This document shows, piece by piece, positions 34,624 through 45,907 of a stretch of 64,000 nt of DNA. The stretch is from Pteria penguin (lineage: Eukaryota > Mollusca > Bivalvia > Pterioida > Pteriidae). Location: assembly GCA_035048485.1 (NCBI GenBank), contig CM068588.1:27854769-27918768 (forward strand), given 5' to 3'. The first letter of the stretch is position 1; the number at the start of each line of letters is the position of its first letter. A program made the translations under genes and the position numbers. The notes beneath the pieces are model-generated. The model was not told the DNA's origin. It saw only the letters and a list, made by a program, of their open reading frames with translations, and did no database searches.

Positions 34624-34771
34624 CAGTGGCGGATTAAGAAGGGGAGGGAGGTGGGGGGTGTTGGATTGGGGCTTTCGCCACATATTTACAAGTAAAAATC
34701 CAGATTTTGGACCAACAAATGGTCGAGTACACATATCAGCCCTCTTTTCGGAAATTCTGGATCCGCCACTG
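34624..34771. mobile_element. 148-bp MITE with perfect 10-bp inverted ends
   Basis: The ends are cagtggcgga and its exact complement tccgccactg. A direct duplication atttc flanks it (34619-34623 and 34772-34776). It has no coding capacity. It lies in the gene B intron after the membrane exon. The end sequence resembles short non-autonomous DNA transposons; the superfamily is undecided because a 5-bp duplication fits few families cleanly. Confidence 0.85.
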
Positions 34772-34776
34772 ATTTC

Positions 34777-37250
34777 AGAATGATTTTTGTATTGAAAGTT
34801 TATATAAGCGAATACTGTTTTAACCCAAGTTTAAACAGGAAATCAGCCCTGTAGTTTAAGAAAGCTTCTCATAACAAAGGTATCCTTATTCATTACGAAA
34901 CAAAGTTCTAACTGAAGTTACAGAGGTAAGGTATGTAAACTATAGTAAATCATTCTGAAATGCAAAAAACAAATTATTCAATCAAAATATTTGTGCTCGT
35001 TTTCCGAAATAAGAAGGGATGACATATCACTGACAAGAAAAACTCTTGTAATTTAGGAATATGTGTTTTATATTTTAGAGAAATTTTTTTTGTTCAAAAG
35101 AAATGTCATTGTTTCAATTGATATATGTATATGTAAATATGAAATGTTGACAGAGGCAGTTCTGTCTTACCAATATTTATATATAAGAAATGGGTGCCTT
35201 TACTTGCATTGACCCAAAATGTCCTTAAGAAAATGACAGATAAAAGGCATAATGGACGACAGAGAATTACGTATACAATTAAATTATTGTACCAAAACTA
35301 CATGAAATATGGCTCGTAAAAAGACAAAACCAAATGACACAAATTGACAATTACAAGAAGTGAAAGAGGGGTGGAGCGCTTTTGGAATCAGAAAATTCCG
35401 ATATATCAGTAGAATTGTCCTCTCCCCCTTCTCTCTCTCTCTCTCACTTCAACATCTTACACAGGCCCGTAAGAGAAGATCGTTTTTATCACGTTACGAA
35501 ACAAAACGAAATCCATCGTTTACTCTGCCCGCACTTTTGAAATGCTTCCTACAGCTGTACTACAACCACCTACAACCACCTACTCAAAATTGGATATCGG
35601 TGGACAAATCCAATGAAAATAGCCACGAGTTTAATGCTGTCTTTCAAATTCTCTTACGAGATCCATTTCTCAAAATAATAAGGACATCGGCAAATACACG
35701 ACGGCAATCTTTCATATGACATCGGAAGGCCATCGGTGATTTTTTTTTATAACTTTTCTGACCACTATCTGATCATTAGCAAACAACCCACCGCACCGAG
35801 CATTGCAAACATCTAGGTTGATTTTCTTTCGGTGACCAGATGAGTCTCGACAGGCGTTTTGACGTCATTGGGTTTTTAAAGAACAGTGATATACTTCACT
35901 CCACACTACATAATCGGATTTTCTTCTCTACATCATGCGCACGATATCCATGTTGATGCAAGCCAATGATCTGAGTGGCATCCTAAGACATCTACCTTGC
36001 TCAACCGATTCGCCTTCAGTACAAGTTCGAAACAATTCAGCCATATAAATGTTCAATCGCCTGTAGGGCATTGAGACCACAACTAATTCTTTTCACCAGT
36101 CTGTTGCAGATCCCCCCCCCGTCTGAGACATCAATCCGACAACTCTTGGAAATGAGACCAAGCTTTCATTCAATTTACCAACAACTTCTAAAACTGCTGC
36201 TTTTTCTTGATATTCAAAAATATGTTTTGGCGACCCTCCCCACATATTACGTGTAGCAGATTATCATCCTTATAGGAATATTTTAGGCATTGTTTTTGGC
36301 AAAGTTATACTCACATATATTGATTTTGATCAAAAAGTCTTGAAAATGTTACTTAAAACCAAATCCTTTTTTAGTTACATTTGAAGTTATTTGTAGTGCC
36401 ATGGAGACGTATTTTATTTACCATTTTTAAAATGAAAAATATGACAAGTTTTGGTTTATGTGAGTTATCGTTCTTTTAAATCCCTATAGCTACTTATAAC
36501 TGTTAATATCATTACTTTGGTCAATTATAAAGAAAACAATATTAGGGGTGTGCGGGAGTTTGTGGTGCAGCCGTATTGTATTGGATTCTAAAGCTACCAA
36601 ATACTATTGGACCTAACTATTAAAAAATACCTTGCAGATGTTTATATCAGTTCAGATAATCAAGATTTATAAGACCGTTCTGTGAGATTCCAACTGATAT
36701 GCATTAATTTTATGCAAAATTATCTCTCTTACATACAGCAAATGTGAGGAGACACTCAGGTGAGACAAAAACATGTGTTCAAACATTAATGATATAACAC
36801 AGGTCTTTGGGATAATTTCAATGAAGATATGATCATATTTAGTAACATAAAATGTTAATTTCTATGCAAGATATCGCTATAATTTGCATTATATTATAGT
36901 TCCTTTGCTAATATATATATAACTTCAGCATCATAATAATGCATGTAAAACTCTTAATCACGTCCCCACTATTCGTTCTAAACTGTTGTTTTAAGTACGT
37001 TTTACCAACACTTTTCATACATCTCTTCTCCATTTTCTGTGATTAATGTCCAAATGTTTTAGTCATAGACCTTACATTTACTATTATAATGCAACAAGCG
37101 TCAGAAACGAAAATTTTATGTCAAAGGAATGTACAACTCAACGTTTCTCTTTAAATATGTAGAGCTAATATTCAAGTACATGAATAAATAATTACCTAAC
37201 TAAAGAATACTAGAGATGTTTCTAATTATATACATCTGTTTCTTCGGGTA
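34777..37250. other. Long intron of gene B, partly unexplained
   Basis: The first kilobase is AT-rich. From about 35360 to 36260 the base composition changes (more C, CA-rich) and two ORFs of 119 and 61 codons occur (35360-35719 and 36071-36256). I recognise no domain in either. The 'ctctctctctc' and 'ccccccccc' runs suggest low-complexity DNA or an unclassified insertion. Confidence 0.4.
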
Positions 37251-37254
37251 CAAC

Positions 37255-37690
37255 TCTTGGAATATATAAGTTTTTTGCGCTTTTTATGTCCCCGGATCGA
37301 TAGATCTGGGGCATATTGTTTTTGTCCGGTCTTTTTGTCTGTCTCTTGCAAACTTTAATCTTGGCTATAACTTTTGAACCAGGAGGGATAGAGAATTCAT
37401 ATCTGACATGCGTACTCAACTTATGAAGCCCTTTCAAATGACACCAAGGCCGATGAACTTTTGACCTTGCCTTCACGCTAAAGATAACGTTTTGAACCTG
37501 GGGCTGTAACTTTTTAAACGTGAGGAATATAGATTTCATATTTGACATGCGTACTCCACTAATGAAGCCCTTTCAAATGATACCAAGGTATATGAACATT
37601 TGACCTTTACAGTCACCTTCATGCTAAAAATAACTTTTTGGACGTTGGTGCCGCCGGGGGCATTAGTGTTTCACAAACTCAACTTGTTAC
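37255..37690 (+). repeat. R3 dispersed repeat with two internal sub-units
   Basis: This opens with 'gatctggggcatattgtttt' and closes with 'gccgggggcattagtgtttc'. Inside, a roughly 120-bp sub-unit is repeated ('ttcatatctgacatgcgtac', 'gaagccctttcaaatgacac', and again at 37537 and 37564). It is an abundant-looking dispersed element of unknown class. Confidence 0.75.
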
Positions 37691-37750
37691 TTATAATACG
37701 AATATACGAATTGTGAGTTAAAAATTAATTGTTATTATGTCTAATTTTAG

Positions 37751-37839
37751 CATTCCGTAGAAGTTGTTTAGCTGTGAATTCAGAGCCTAATCCAGTAGTA
37801 CACGACATTGACATGGTCATTACACAATCCAGGCAATAA
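37751..37839 (+). CDS. Cytoplasmic tail exon, gene B
   Basis: After acceptor taattttag, 2 bases complete the codon from the membrane exon (G+CA). The open frame runs F-R-R-S-C-L-A-V-N-S-E-P and ends V-I-T-Q-S-R-Q, stop at 37837-37839. A basic start after the helix fits the positive-inside rule. The tail is about 29 residues, far shorter than gene A's 82, and has no tyrosine, so any phosphotyrosine signalling predicted for gene A would be missing here. Confidence 0.7.
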
Positions 37840-37904
37840 GAAGAGACGTAACAACTCTAGGACGACAACATCTCGAATATTACTTAAACTTTTTTCTTTA
37901 GGAG

Positions 37905-38040
37905 TTTCCAATATAATTTGTCCTCAGTTGATGAACATCCAGTAGTGAAATGAGGAAGGTTTTTTCTCTCTACAGTTCTCAAATTTCTTCTCAGCTGATA
38001 AACATCCAGTAGTGAAATGTATGACAACTGAAGAATTCTG
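37905..38040 (+). repeat. Tandem duplication with exon-like look
   Basis: 'gatgaacatccagtagtgaa' near 37930 recurs as 'gataaacatccagtagtgaa' near 37998, the second preceded by a pyrimidine tract and cag (ttcttctcag). It could be a duplicated alternative tail exon (reading D-E/K-H-P-V-V-K). No phase evidence decides this. Confidence 0.5.
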
Positions 38041-38169
38041 TTTACTATTTAATTACACGTAGACATAAATGTTACAATTAAATTGTAGTGCAATTAAAGT
38101 TTACGTCTACATCTCACTCAACATGCAGGTGTGAGCGTAAATGTACAGTACATACCTTATCATATTTAG

Positions 38170-38315
38170 TAAAACACAATAACAAAAAACAAAAAAACAA
38201 AAACAAAAACAAAAACAAAAACAAAACAAAAGAAAACAAAACAAAACAAAAAAACCCCAAACAAACAAACAAAAGAAAACAAAACAAACAAACAAACAAA
38301 AAAAAACAGTCAGAA
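38170..38315 (+). repeat. Low-complexity (CAAAA)n tract
   Basis: An A-rich run with regular C, near (caaaaa)n and (caaa)n. It produces false ORFs rich in K/N/Q on plus and F/C/L on minus. Confidence 0.95.
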
Positions 38316-38409
38316 AATACTACCAGGTTTATGTTTGTGCTCATGAGCTCAGCCTAACCTTCTTGATAATGCGATATTTTTTGGTAATATATTTGATATG
38401 TAGACGCTA

Positions 38410-41400
38410 GAGTAGGTCACGTGACTAATGTCGGAGTGAGCGGACACGATCGTTAGGACGAGGGAGATATTTACTAAAATACTGTGCTTAGCAGTGGATT
38501 TCGACATTAAAATTTGTTGACATACGACTTCCATTCACCAGTGAAGGTGTAATACGCTTAAAATATCATAGGACCTGGAAATGGCTACACAAAGATCATA
38601 CAAAGTTTCTACGAGGCGGGGGTCCACTACTAGTACACAGGAACTTAAAACCGTAGGTAACGATCAGCACGGAGAACTGAGTACCACTCAACAATTTTTA
38701 TGTAAACAATTTTTCTTTTTCAATTTATATTTCCCGCTTGAATACAGAAAAGAACTCTTCAGTAATTCTATATTTCCGGTGTAAATAAACAGTCCCTGCT
38801 ACAATGTGAATTAAAATATATGATGTTGCTGTTTAAATTAGAAAGACAATGGCACAGAAAAGCGAAGTTTCGGTAATTAAATGTATTCTTGACTCATGCT
38901 TTCTCTCCACTAGATATTACTGAATCTTGTTTAATATTTAAATGTCAGATTTAGTGTCTGACCGAATTCCCTCTGTCCATGAGCATGCCTTAGCGTGACA
39001 ATTTTATTATCTGTAAGCAGGTGCTTTATCACAGTGTGATGTATGTGCTTATTGTTTTGTCATTTATTCTTTGTGTTGTTAATGTATGTCTGTATGAATG
39101 TGTATCCTTTGATATGTACATCTCTATATATGCATTTCCAAGAGTGTTTATAAGACTAAGTGCTGACTTCTTCTGTTCGCAGCATTTTTTGATATACCGG
39201 TACTTAGTAACATATATACATGTTCAATATTTCACTCAATGTGCAATCAAAAAATTCACCTTAAAACTTAAACTGTACTGTAGTTATTAACAAAGATATG
39301 AGCGATATTATAAAAATTGCAACCATAAATTGCCAAGGTCTCAGTACACCATCTAAAAGGCGAGATGTTCTTAATTACTATAGAAAAAAAAATTATTCCA
39401 TTGTATGTTTACAAAATACACATTTTACGATAGAACTTGAGCCTTACATTGAAAGTCAATGGGGATATAAATGTGTATTTAACTCAAATTCAAGAGGAGT
39501 AGCTGTATTTTTCAATAACAACTTTGAATATAAATTGCATAAAGAGAAAAAGGACACTGAAGGTAATTCAATAGCTTTAGATTTAAATATTGATGATCAT
39601 AAAATTACTTTAATCAATATATATGGACCGAACAAAGATAGTCCAGAATTTTTTGAGAAAATTAGAGAAATTATACTTGAATTTGATAACCCCTATAATC
39701 TAATATGTGGAGACTTCAATTTAGTTATTAATCCAGTATTAGATACTTTGAACTATGTAAATTTAAATAATCATAATGCACGTCAGAAACTATTAGAAAT
39801 TATGGAGGATTGTAAGCTCAAAGACTATTTTAGAACTTTAAATCCTGATAAAAAATTTTTTACTTGGCATAAAAAAACTCCCAAAAAACATATTAGGCTA
39901 GATATGTTTCTCCTCTCAGAAAATTTAACAAATCTTACTGAAAGTATTCATATTCATTCTGGCTATAGATCAGATCATTCCATTGTAGTTTTAGAACTTA
40001 AATTTAGCAGTTTCATCAGGGGTAAAGGTACATGGAAGTTCAGTAACCAGTTGTTACATGACAAAGAATATATAGAGAAAATAAAAACAACTATTCATAA
40101 TGTAAGGAATCAATATGCAAATATTCTTTACAACCAAGACAGACTTGATGAGATAGCAAAAGAACAATTTCAATTCTGTATCTCTGATAGTAGTTTTCTT
40201 GAAATGCTATTAATCGAAATTAGGGGGACTTCTATCTCACACTCAACTTACAAGAAAAAGGAAAAGAACAAAACTGAACAGAATCTCATAAAAGAAATAG
40301 AACAGTTAGAGAAAATGTCTCTACATATTGATGATACTTCTTATGATAATATTATATCTGCAACTCTTGAGGATAAAAAAGAAAACTTGGAATCAATTAG
40401 AAAACAAAAAATGAAGGGACATATGCTAAGATCAAAAGCCAAATGGGTAGAGGAAGGGGAAAAACCAACAAAGTATTTTTGTAATCTGGAATCAAGGAAC
40501 TATTTAAATAAAACAATAAAAAGGGTCGAAATACATGGCAAAGGTATGATATATGAACAGAAAGAAATATTAAAGGAAACAAGAAAATTTTATAAAAACC
40601 TTTATTCTTCACATGAAGAAGGTATTTTTGAGGTTAATTTAGAAGAAGAATTTTCGGCAATAGAAATACCAAAATTAGGAAGTGATGTTGCAAACACACT
40701 TGAAATCGAAATTGAAGAAAATGAAATATTACAAGTAATAAAATGCATGAAAAATAATAAATCTCCGGGAAGTGATGGGTTAACTGCCGAGTTTTTTTTA
40801 AATTCTTTTGGACTAATTTGAAATAATATATAAAACAAGCAATAAATGATGTATTCCATCAGAAACAACTTCCTATATAGCAGCGTTTAGGAATTATCAC
40901 TTGTCTCCCAAAAGGTGATAAACCACGACACTTACTAAAGAACTGGAGACCCATAACTCTATTAAATGTTTTTATAAGATTATCTCTGGATGTATAAGTA
41001 ATAGAATATAGAATTAAGTCTAAACTTAAATTTTTAATCTCAGAAACGCAGACAGGCTTTATGAGTGGACGATACATAGGTGAAAATACACGATTTATTT
41101 ATGATTGAATGTCTTTCACTGAAGAAAATAATATGGCTGGATTGCTTGTATTAATTGATTTTGAGAAAGCATTTGATTCCATAGCATGGTCTTTTATATA
41201 TAAAGTGCTTGCCTTCTTTGGGTTTGGTAAAAACTTAATTGAATGGATAAAAATTTTAAATACAAATTTGAAAGCATCTATTATTCAAGCTGGAATTCTA
41301 TCTGAGTCTTTTGGTCTTTTGAAGTTAGTCGTGGCTGCCGTCAAGGGGATCCAGCTGCTCCGTATATATTTTTGTTATGCGCTGAAATCTTAGCTCTATT

Positions 41401-43592
41401 GATAAAACAAAATTCAGATATAAAAGGTATTATTATTAATGGAAAAGAACATAAAATTTCACAATATGCCGATGACACCTCTCTCACATTGGATGGAACA
41501 GAAAATTCATTATTTGCTGCCTTAAATACCTTAGAATATTTTGCAAGAATTTCAGGTTTAAACATTAATAGTTCAAAAACAAAGGTTATTTGGATAGGTT
41601 CAAAAAATGTAGTAAAGATGTTTACCATCATGCTAGATGGAAGTTAGATTGGGGGTCTACTGTTTTTCATTTATTGGGGATAACTTTTTCAGTCCAGCTA
41701 GATCTAATGGTAGATTTGAATTATCAAAGTCAAATAGCTAAAGTCAAAGCATGTATTAAACAATGGAAACGAAGAATTATAACCCCAATAGGAAGAGTAA
41801 CTGTAGCAAAAACAATAGTCATTCCAAAACTTAACCATTTATTCATTGCATTGCCAAATCCTAAAAACAACATAATAAATGATATAACAAAAGATTTATT
41901 TTATTTTGTATGGGGTTCAAAATGTGATAAAATCAAGAGGGAAACTTTAAGGCAAAACAAAGAAAGAGGTGGATTGAATTTAACTAATTTAGATCTATTT
42001 ATTACATCTCTGAAATGTTCATGGATAACAAGACTGTTAAAAGGGGGACAATCCTGGATGCATATGTTTGAAGCAACCTATGGCGATAAGTGTATAAGCA
42101 ATATTCTGGAATTTGGGCACTGCTATGTAGATAAGTTAATAAGTATTTCTAAAAATAAATTTTGGATAGACACATTTAAAGCATTACAGATTGTAATGAG
42201 AAAACAAATGACATGTGAAAATATTTTGTCAAATATCAGTAGTGTACCTTTGTGGTTTAATTCAAAACTAAAAATTGATAATAAAACCATTTTCATAAAG
42301 AAATGGCATGAAAAGCATATTTGTTTGATTGGAGATTTATTGGATGATGATGGCAACATTTTGAATAAGACAGCCTTTGAAAGAAAATTGGAAATTGCTG
42401 ATATAGAGATAATGCAATATAATGGTACCATTACAGCCATATCAGATTTTTTAAGAGATATAAAATTTGAAAAGACTTTGTTTATAAGAAACCAATTTCC
42501 CTACATGCCTTATCATTTCAAGTGTTTCCTATTGGAAGAAAAACTTTGTAATTACATATATAATTTTCTTAATGCAATGGAAAAGACTCCCACTGCAATT
42601 ATAAAATGGAATTTTGAAATTCCAAACATCAATATTGATGTTAAAAAGGCTTTTAATATTTGTTTTAAAACAACAGATGATACATCTTTACAATGGTTAC
42701 AATTCCGTATATTACACAGAATTATCCCTGTAGGAAATTACCTTTAAAAAATCAAAATGAAAAATAATGATATGTGTTCGTTTTGTGATAATGATTTAGA
42801 AACAATTACACATGTTTTTTATAGATGTCCAGTTGTGTTAGATATATGGAATAATTTGAGCTTACTTTTGTTAGAAAAAGCGAATTTTATGTTTACTTTT
42901 AATGTGTATAATACTATTTTTGGTGTTGACTTAAACATGAAGGCGTTAAATAAAATAATACTATTTACAAAACAATATATATTTAAAAATTTAAAACTTG
43001 AAAAAAAATCCCAAATTTTCAAGGTTTGATCAGTCTCATAAACTCAATGATCAAGTGTGAAAAATACATATTTTTAAAAAAAATAAAAAACTGAAAACAT
43101 TTATTGAAATATGGAATGATTTTGATAGTGTATTTGATGCCGTTAGTAGATAAGTCTAATCACAAAGACAATAATGCTTTTGATAGAATTTGTCTTCAGA
43201 TTACTTTAAATTGGAAAAAATTGGTGTTTGAATTGTTGTATATTTATGTATGTTAAGTAATACTTAATGCATATTTACCTGGATGGGTGTACTACATGTA
43301 TATACATTTGAAATAACCATTATGTGCATTTATTTTTGAACATGTTTTCATAACCTCTTTTACTGAAATGATATAAAGAAATATATTGGTATATATTATA
43401 ATTTATAAAGGTCTTGTATGAGTGTGATTGTGTGTTTGTGTTTATGGATTCTTCATGTGTTTGAATTGTAAGTATCCTACTGAGATACCAAACAGTTTTT
43501 CGACTTATTTCATAATTGTAAATGTGCTTGTGTTATGTCCTTTGTAATGTGTGATATGTGTATTTCAATAATAATAATAATAATAATAAAAA
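38410..43592 (+). mobile_element. LINE (APE-type, L1/Tx1-like) insertion, about 5.2 kb
   Basis: A perfect 14-bp duplication, atatgtagacgcta, lies at 38396-38409 and again at 43593-43606. Between them is a complete-looking insertion ending in (aat)n, typical of non-LTR retrotransposition. The 5' part, 38410-39297, has short ORFs only (38581-38784, 39021-39290), so ORF1 is missing or unrecognisable. The ORF2 region has endonuclease, reverse transcriptase and a C-terminal zinc knuckle, with several frame breaks. The clade is a judgement from the style of the endonuclease and of the C-terminal region. Confidence 0.92.
39298..43029 (+). pseudogene. LINE ORF2 (endonuclease plus reverse transcriptase), broken
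   Basis: 39298-40821 is open for 507 codons. The endonuclease shows I-A-T-I-N-C-Q-G-L-S, C-L-Q-N-T-H-F, I-N-I-Y-G-P-N, C-G-D-F-N and Y-R-S-D-H-S. The catalytic acidic residue normally in Q-E/D-T-H is N here. RT begins at 40740 (N-K-S-P-G-S-D-G-L) and is cut by the stop at 40821. Frames then change: 40840-41100 holds P-K-G-D-K and W-R-P-I-T-L-L-N with stops, 41109-41393 has F-E-K-A-F-D-S, and 41372-41647 has the catalytic Y-A-D-D at about 41467. 41590-42747 is the post-RT region. After a stop comes the zinc knuckle C-S-F-C-D..H-V-F-Y-R-C at 42770-42830. At least five disruptions make it inactive. Confidence 0.92.
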
Positions 43593-43606
43593 ATATGTAG
43601 ACGCTA

Positions 43607-43924
43607 ATTTCAAATAGTAACTTGTTTTGCATTCTGTAAAAAGTATATTTTATGGAATATGCAGTGTAGAGATCCCGATGAATTAGTCAATATATTTAAG
43701 AAATAACTTATTAATTTTTCTGTCTTCACAAACAGACTGAAAAAAAAACTGAGGGTCAACCTTAGCGAAGCTATTTCTTAAAATTTTAAAATTTAATTTT
43801 CAATCATTAAAAACAAGAAAAATGTGAGAAAAATAATTGAAAGCAATATTACCAATATCGTTCTTTCATTTTTCTCCGAGAATTTTCTGCAAAGTGTCAA
43901 TAGATACATTATAATGCGCAAGCG
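43607..43924. other. Spacer between LINE and minisatellite
   Basis: AT-rich and without recognised features. Confidence 0.4.
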
Positions 43925-45412
43925 TGGTTGCTGGAAACCTGCTATATTTGATCATCAATACAATTTGGAAACAGGGTGTAGGGTATTTTATGAGAAGACA
44001 GCGTGGTTACTGGATACCTGCTATATTTTATGATTAGTACAATTAAGGGACACAGAGTGTGGGGTCTTTTATGAGAAGACAACATGGTTACTGGATACCT
44101 GCTATATTTTATGATTAGTACAATTAAGGGACACAGAGTGTAAAGTATTTTATGAGAAGACAACATGGTTACAGGATACCTGCTATATTTTATCATTAGT
44201 ACAATTTAAGGGCATAGAATGTGGGGTATTTTATCAGAAGACAGCGTGGTTGTTGGATACCTGCTATATTTTATCATCAGTACAATTTAAGGGCATAGAA
44301 TGTGGGGTATTTTATCAGAAGACAGCGTGGTTGCTGGATACCTGCTATATTTTATCATCAGTGCAATTTAAGGGCATAGAATGTGGGGTATTTTATCAGA
44401 AGACAGCGTGGTTGCTGGATACCTGCTATATTTTATCATCAGTACAATTTAAGGGCATAGAATGTGGGGTATTTTATCAGAAGACAGCGTGGTTGCTGGA
44501 TACCTGCTATATTTTATCATCAGTACAATTTAAGGGCATAGAATGTAGGGTATTTTATCAGAAGACAGCGTGGTTGCTTGACACCTGCTATATTTTATCA
44601 TCAGTACAATTTAAGGGCATAGAGTGTGGGGTATTTTATTAGAAGACAACATGGTTACTGGATACCTGCTATATTTTATGATTAGTACAATTAAGGGACA
44701 CAGAGTGTAAAGTATTTTATGAGAAGACAACATGGTTACAGGATACCTGCTATATTTTATCATTAGTACAATTTAAGGGCATAGAGTGTGGGGTATTTTA
44801 TCAGAAGACAGCGTGGTTGCTGGATACCTGCTATATTTTATCATTTGTATAATTTAAGGGCATAGAATGTGGGGTATTTTATCAGAAGACAGCGTGGTTG
44901 CTGGATACCTGCTATATTTTATCATCAGTACAATTTAGGGACACAGAGTGTGGGGTATTTTATGAGAAGACAACATGGTTGCTGGATACCTGCTATATTT
45001 TATCCCCAGTACAATTTAGGGACACAGAGTGTGGGGTACTTTATGAGAAGACAAGGTGGTTGCTGGATACCTGCTATATTTTATGTTCAGTACAATTTAG
45101 AGATACAGTGTGGGGTATTCTATGAGAAGACAGCGTGGTTGATGGATACCTGCTATATTTTATCATCAGTACAATTAAAGGACACAAAGTGTGGGGTATT
45201 TTATGAGAAGACAACATGGTTGCTGAATACCTACTATATTTTATCTTCAGTACAATTTGAGGGCGTAGAGTGTGGGGTATTTTATGAGAAGACAGCGTGG
45301 TTGCTGGATACGTGCTATATTTTATCATCAGTACAATTTAGGGACACAGAGTGTGGTGTATTTTATGAGAAGACAGCGTGGCTGCTGGATACCGGCTATA
45401 TTTTATGATTAA
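43925..45412 (+). repeat. 81-bp minisatellite, about 18 units
   Basis: The unit contains 'gtattttatcagaagacagc', 'gtggttgctggatacctgct' and 'atattttatcatcagtacaa'. Neighbouring starts at 44226 and 44307 give 81 bases exactly; some units are a base or two shorter. Because 81 is 27 codons, frames stay open for up to 179 codons (V-F-Y-Q-K-T-A-W-L-L-D-T-C-Y-I-L on plus, and another on minus). Central units (44226-44640) are nearly identical, outer ones diverged, as expected for unequal exchange. Confidence 0.97.
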
Positions 45413-45444
45413 TAGGAGTTAAAGTGACAAAATGTAGTTAATTT

Positions 45445-45907
45445 TGAATATATTCATTACACAATTAAAGAATAGTTTTACGAGTTAAGTCTTTACATCA
45501 CATAGTTTGCAAATTAACGGCCACAGATAATGATACTGGGAGACCTGAAAACTGACCGCCAAGTATACAACCTATGGTCAGGCCAGGTGTCCCTCCGGCA
45601 CACTAAGGAAACAAAACACCGATCATGCAGAATGAAAAGTTGAGATCAAAAGACCACCCTTAAGTGCCCTTTATCTACCCCCTCCCCGTCTGTAACAGAT
45701 GGATGAGGCCAATCACTTCCAATCTGCACGGACTGAGGAGTTTGCCCCATCTGGCACACAGAGGACGACATGGCAACAATTTATTATATCCAGCCTTTTA
45801 TTGACACCGTCCTGGACCTTCTACTGCACGACAAGTAGGTCCCTAATAACAAACTGGGCTAAATGGGCCTTTAAATCTATGTCTATTTCCCAGAATCACG
45901 CCAGATG
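45445..45907 (-). repeat. Split direct repeat B2
   Basis: This matches 47450-47836 throughout: 'gaccgccaagtatacaac', 'aaaacacc(g/a)atcatgcag', 'ggactgaggagtttg', 'tatccagccttttattg' and 'ccagaatcacgcca'. It includes about 60 extra bases near 45650-45700. Confidence 0.9.

Noticed and set aside
38107..38344. Hydrophobic F/C/L-rich minus ORFs suggesting membrane proteins
   Set aside because: They are complements of the (CAAAA)n tract.
41341..42440. Minus-strand ORFs of 96 and 105 codons inside the LINE
   Set aside because: They are shadows of the reverse-transcriptase and post-RT frames on the plus strand.
44250..45408. 130- and 179-codon ORFs with C-G-V-F-Y-Q-K-T-A-W repeats
   Set aside because: They are created by the 81-bp minisatellite. 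Other frames are open as well, and there is no start context or flanking exon.
43925..45412. CRISPR-like repeat array
   Set aside because: Direct repeats are contiguous with no unique spacers, and the window is eukaryotic.
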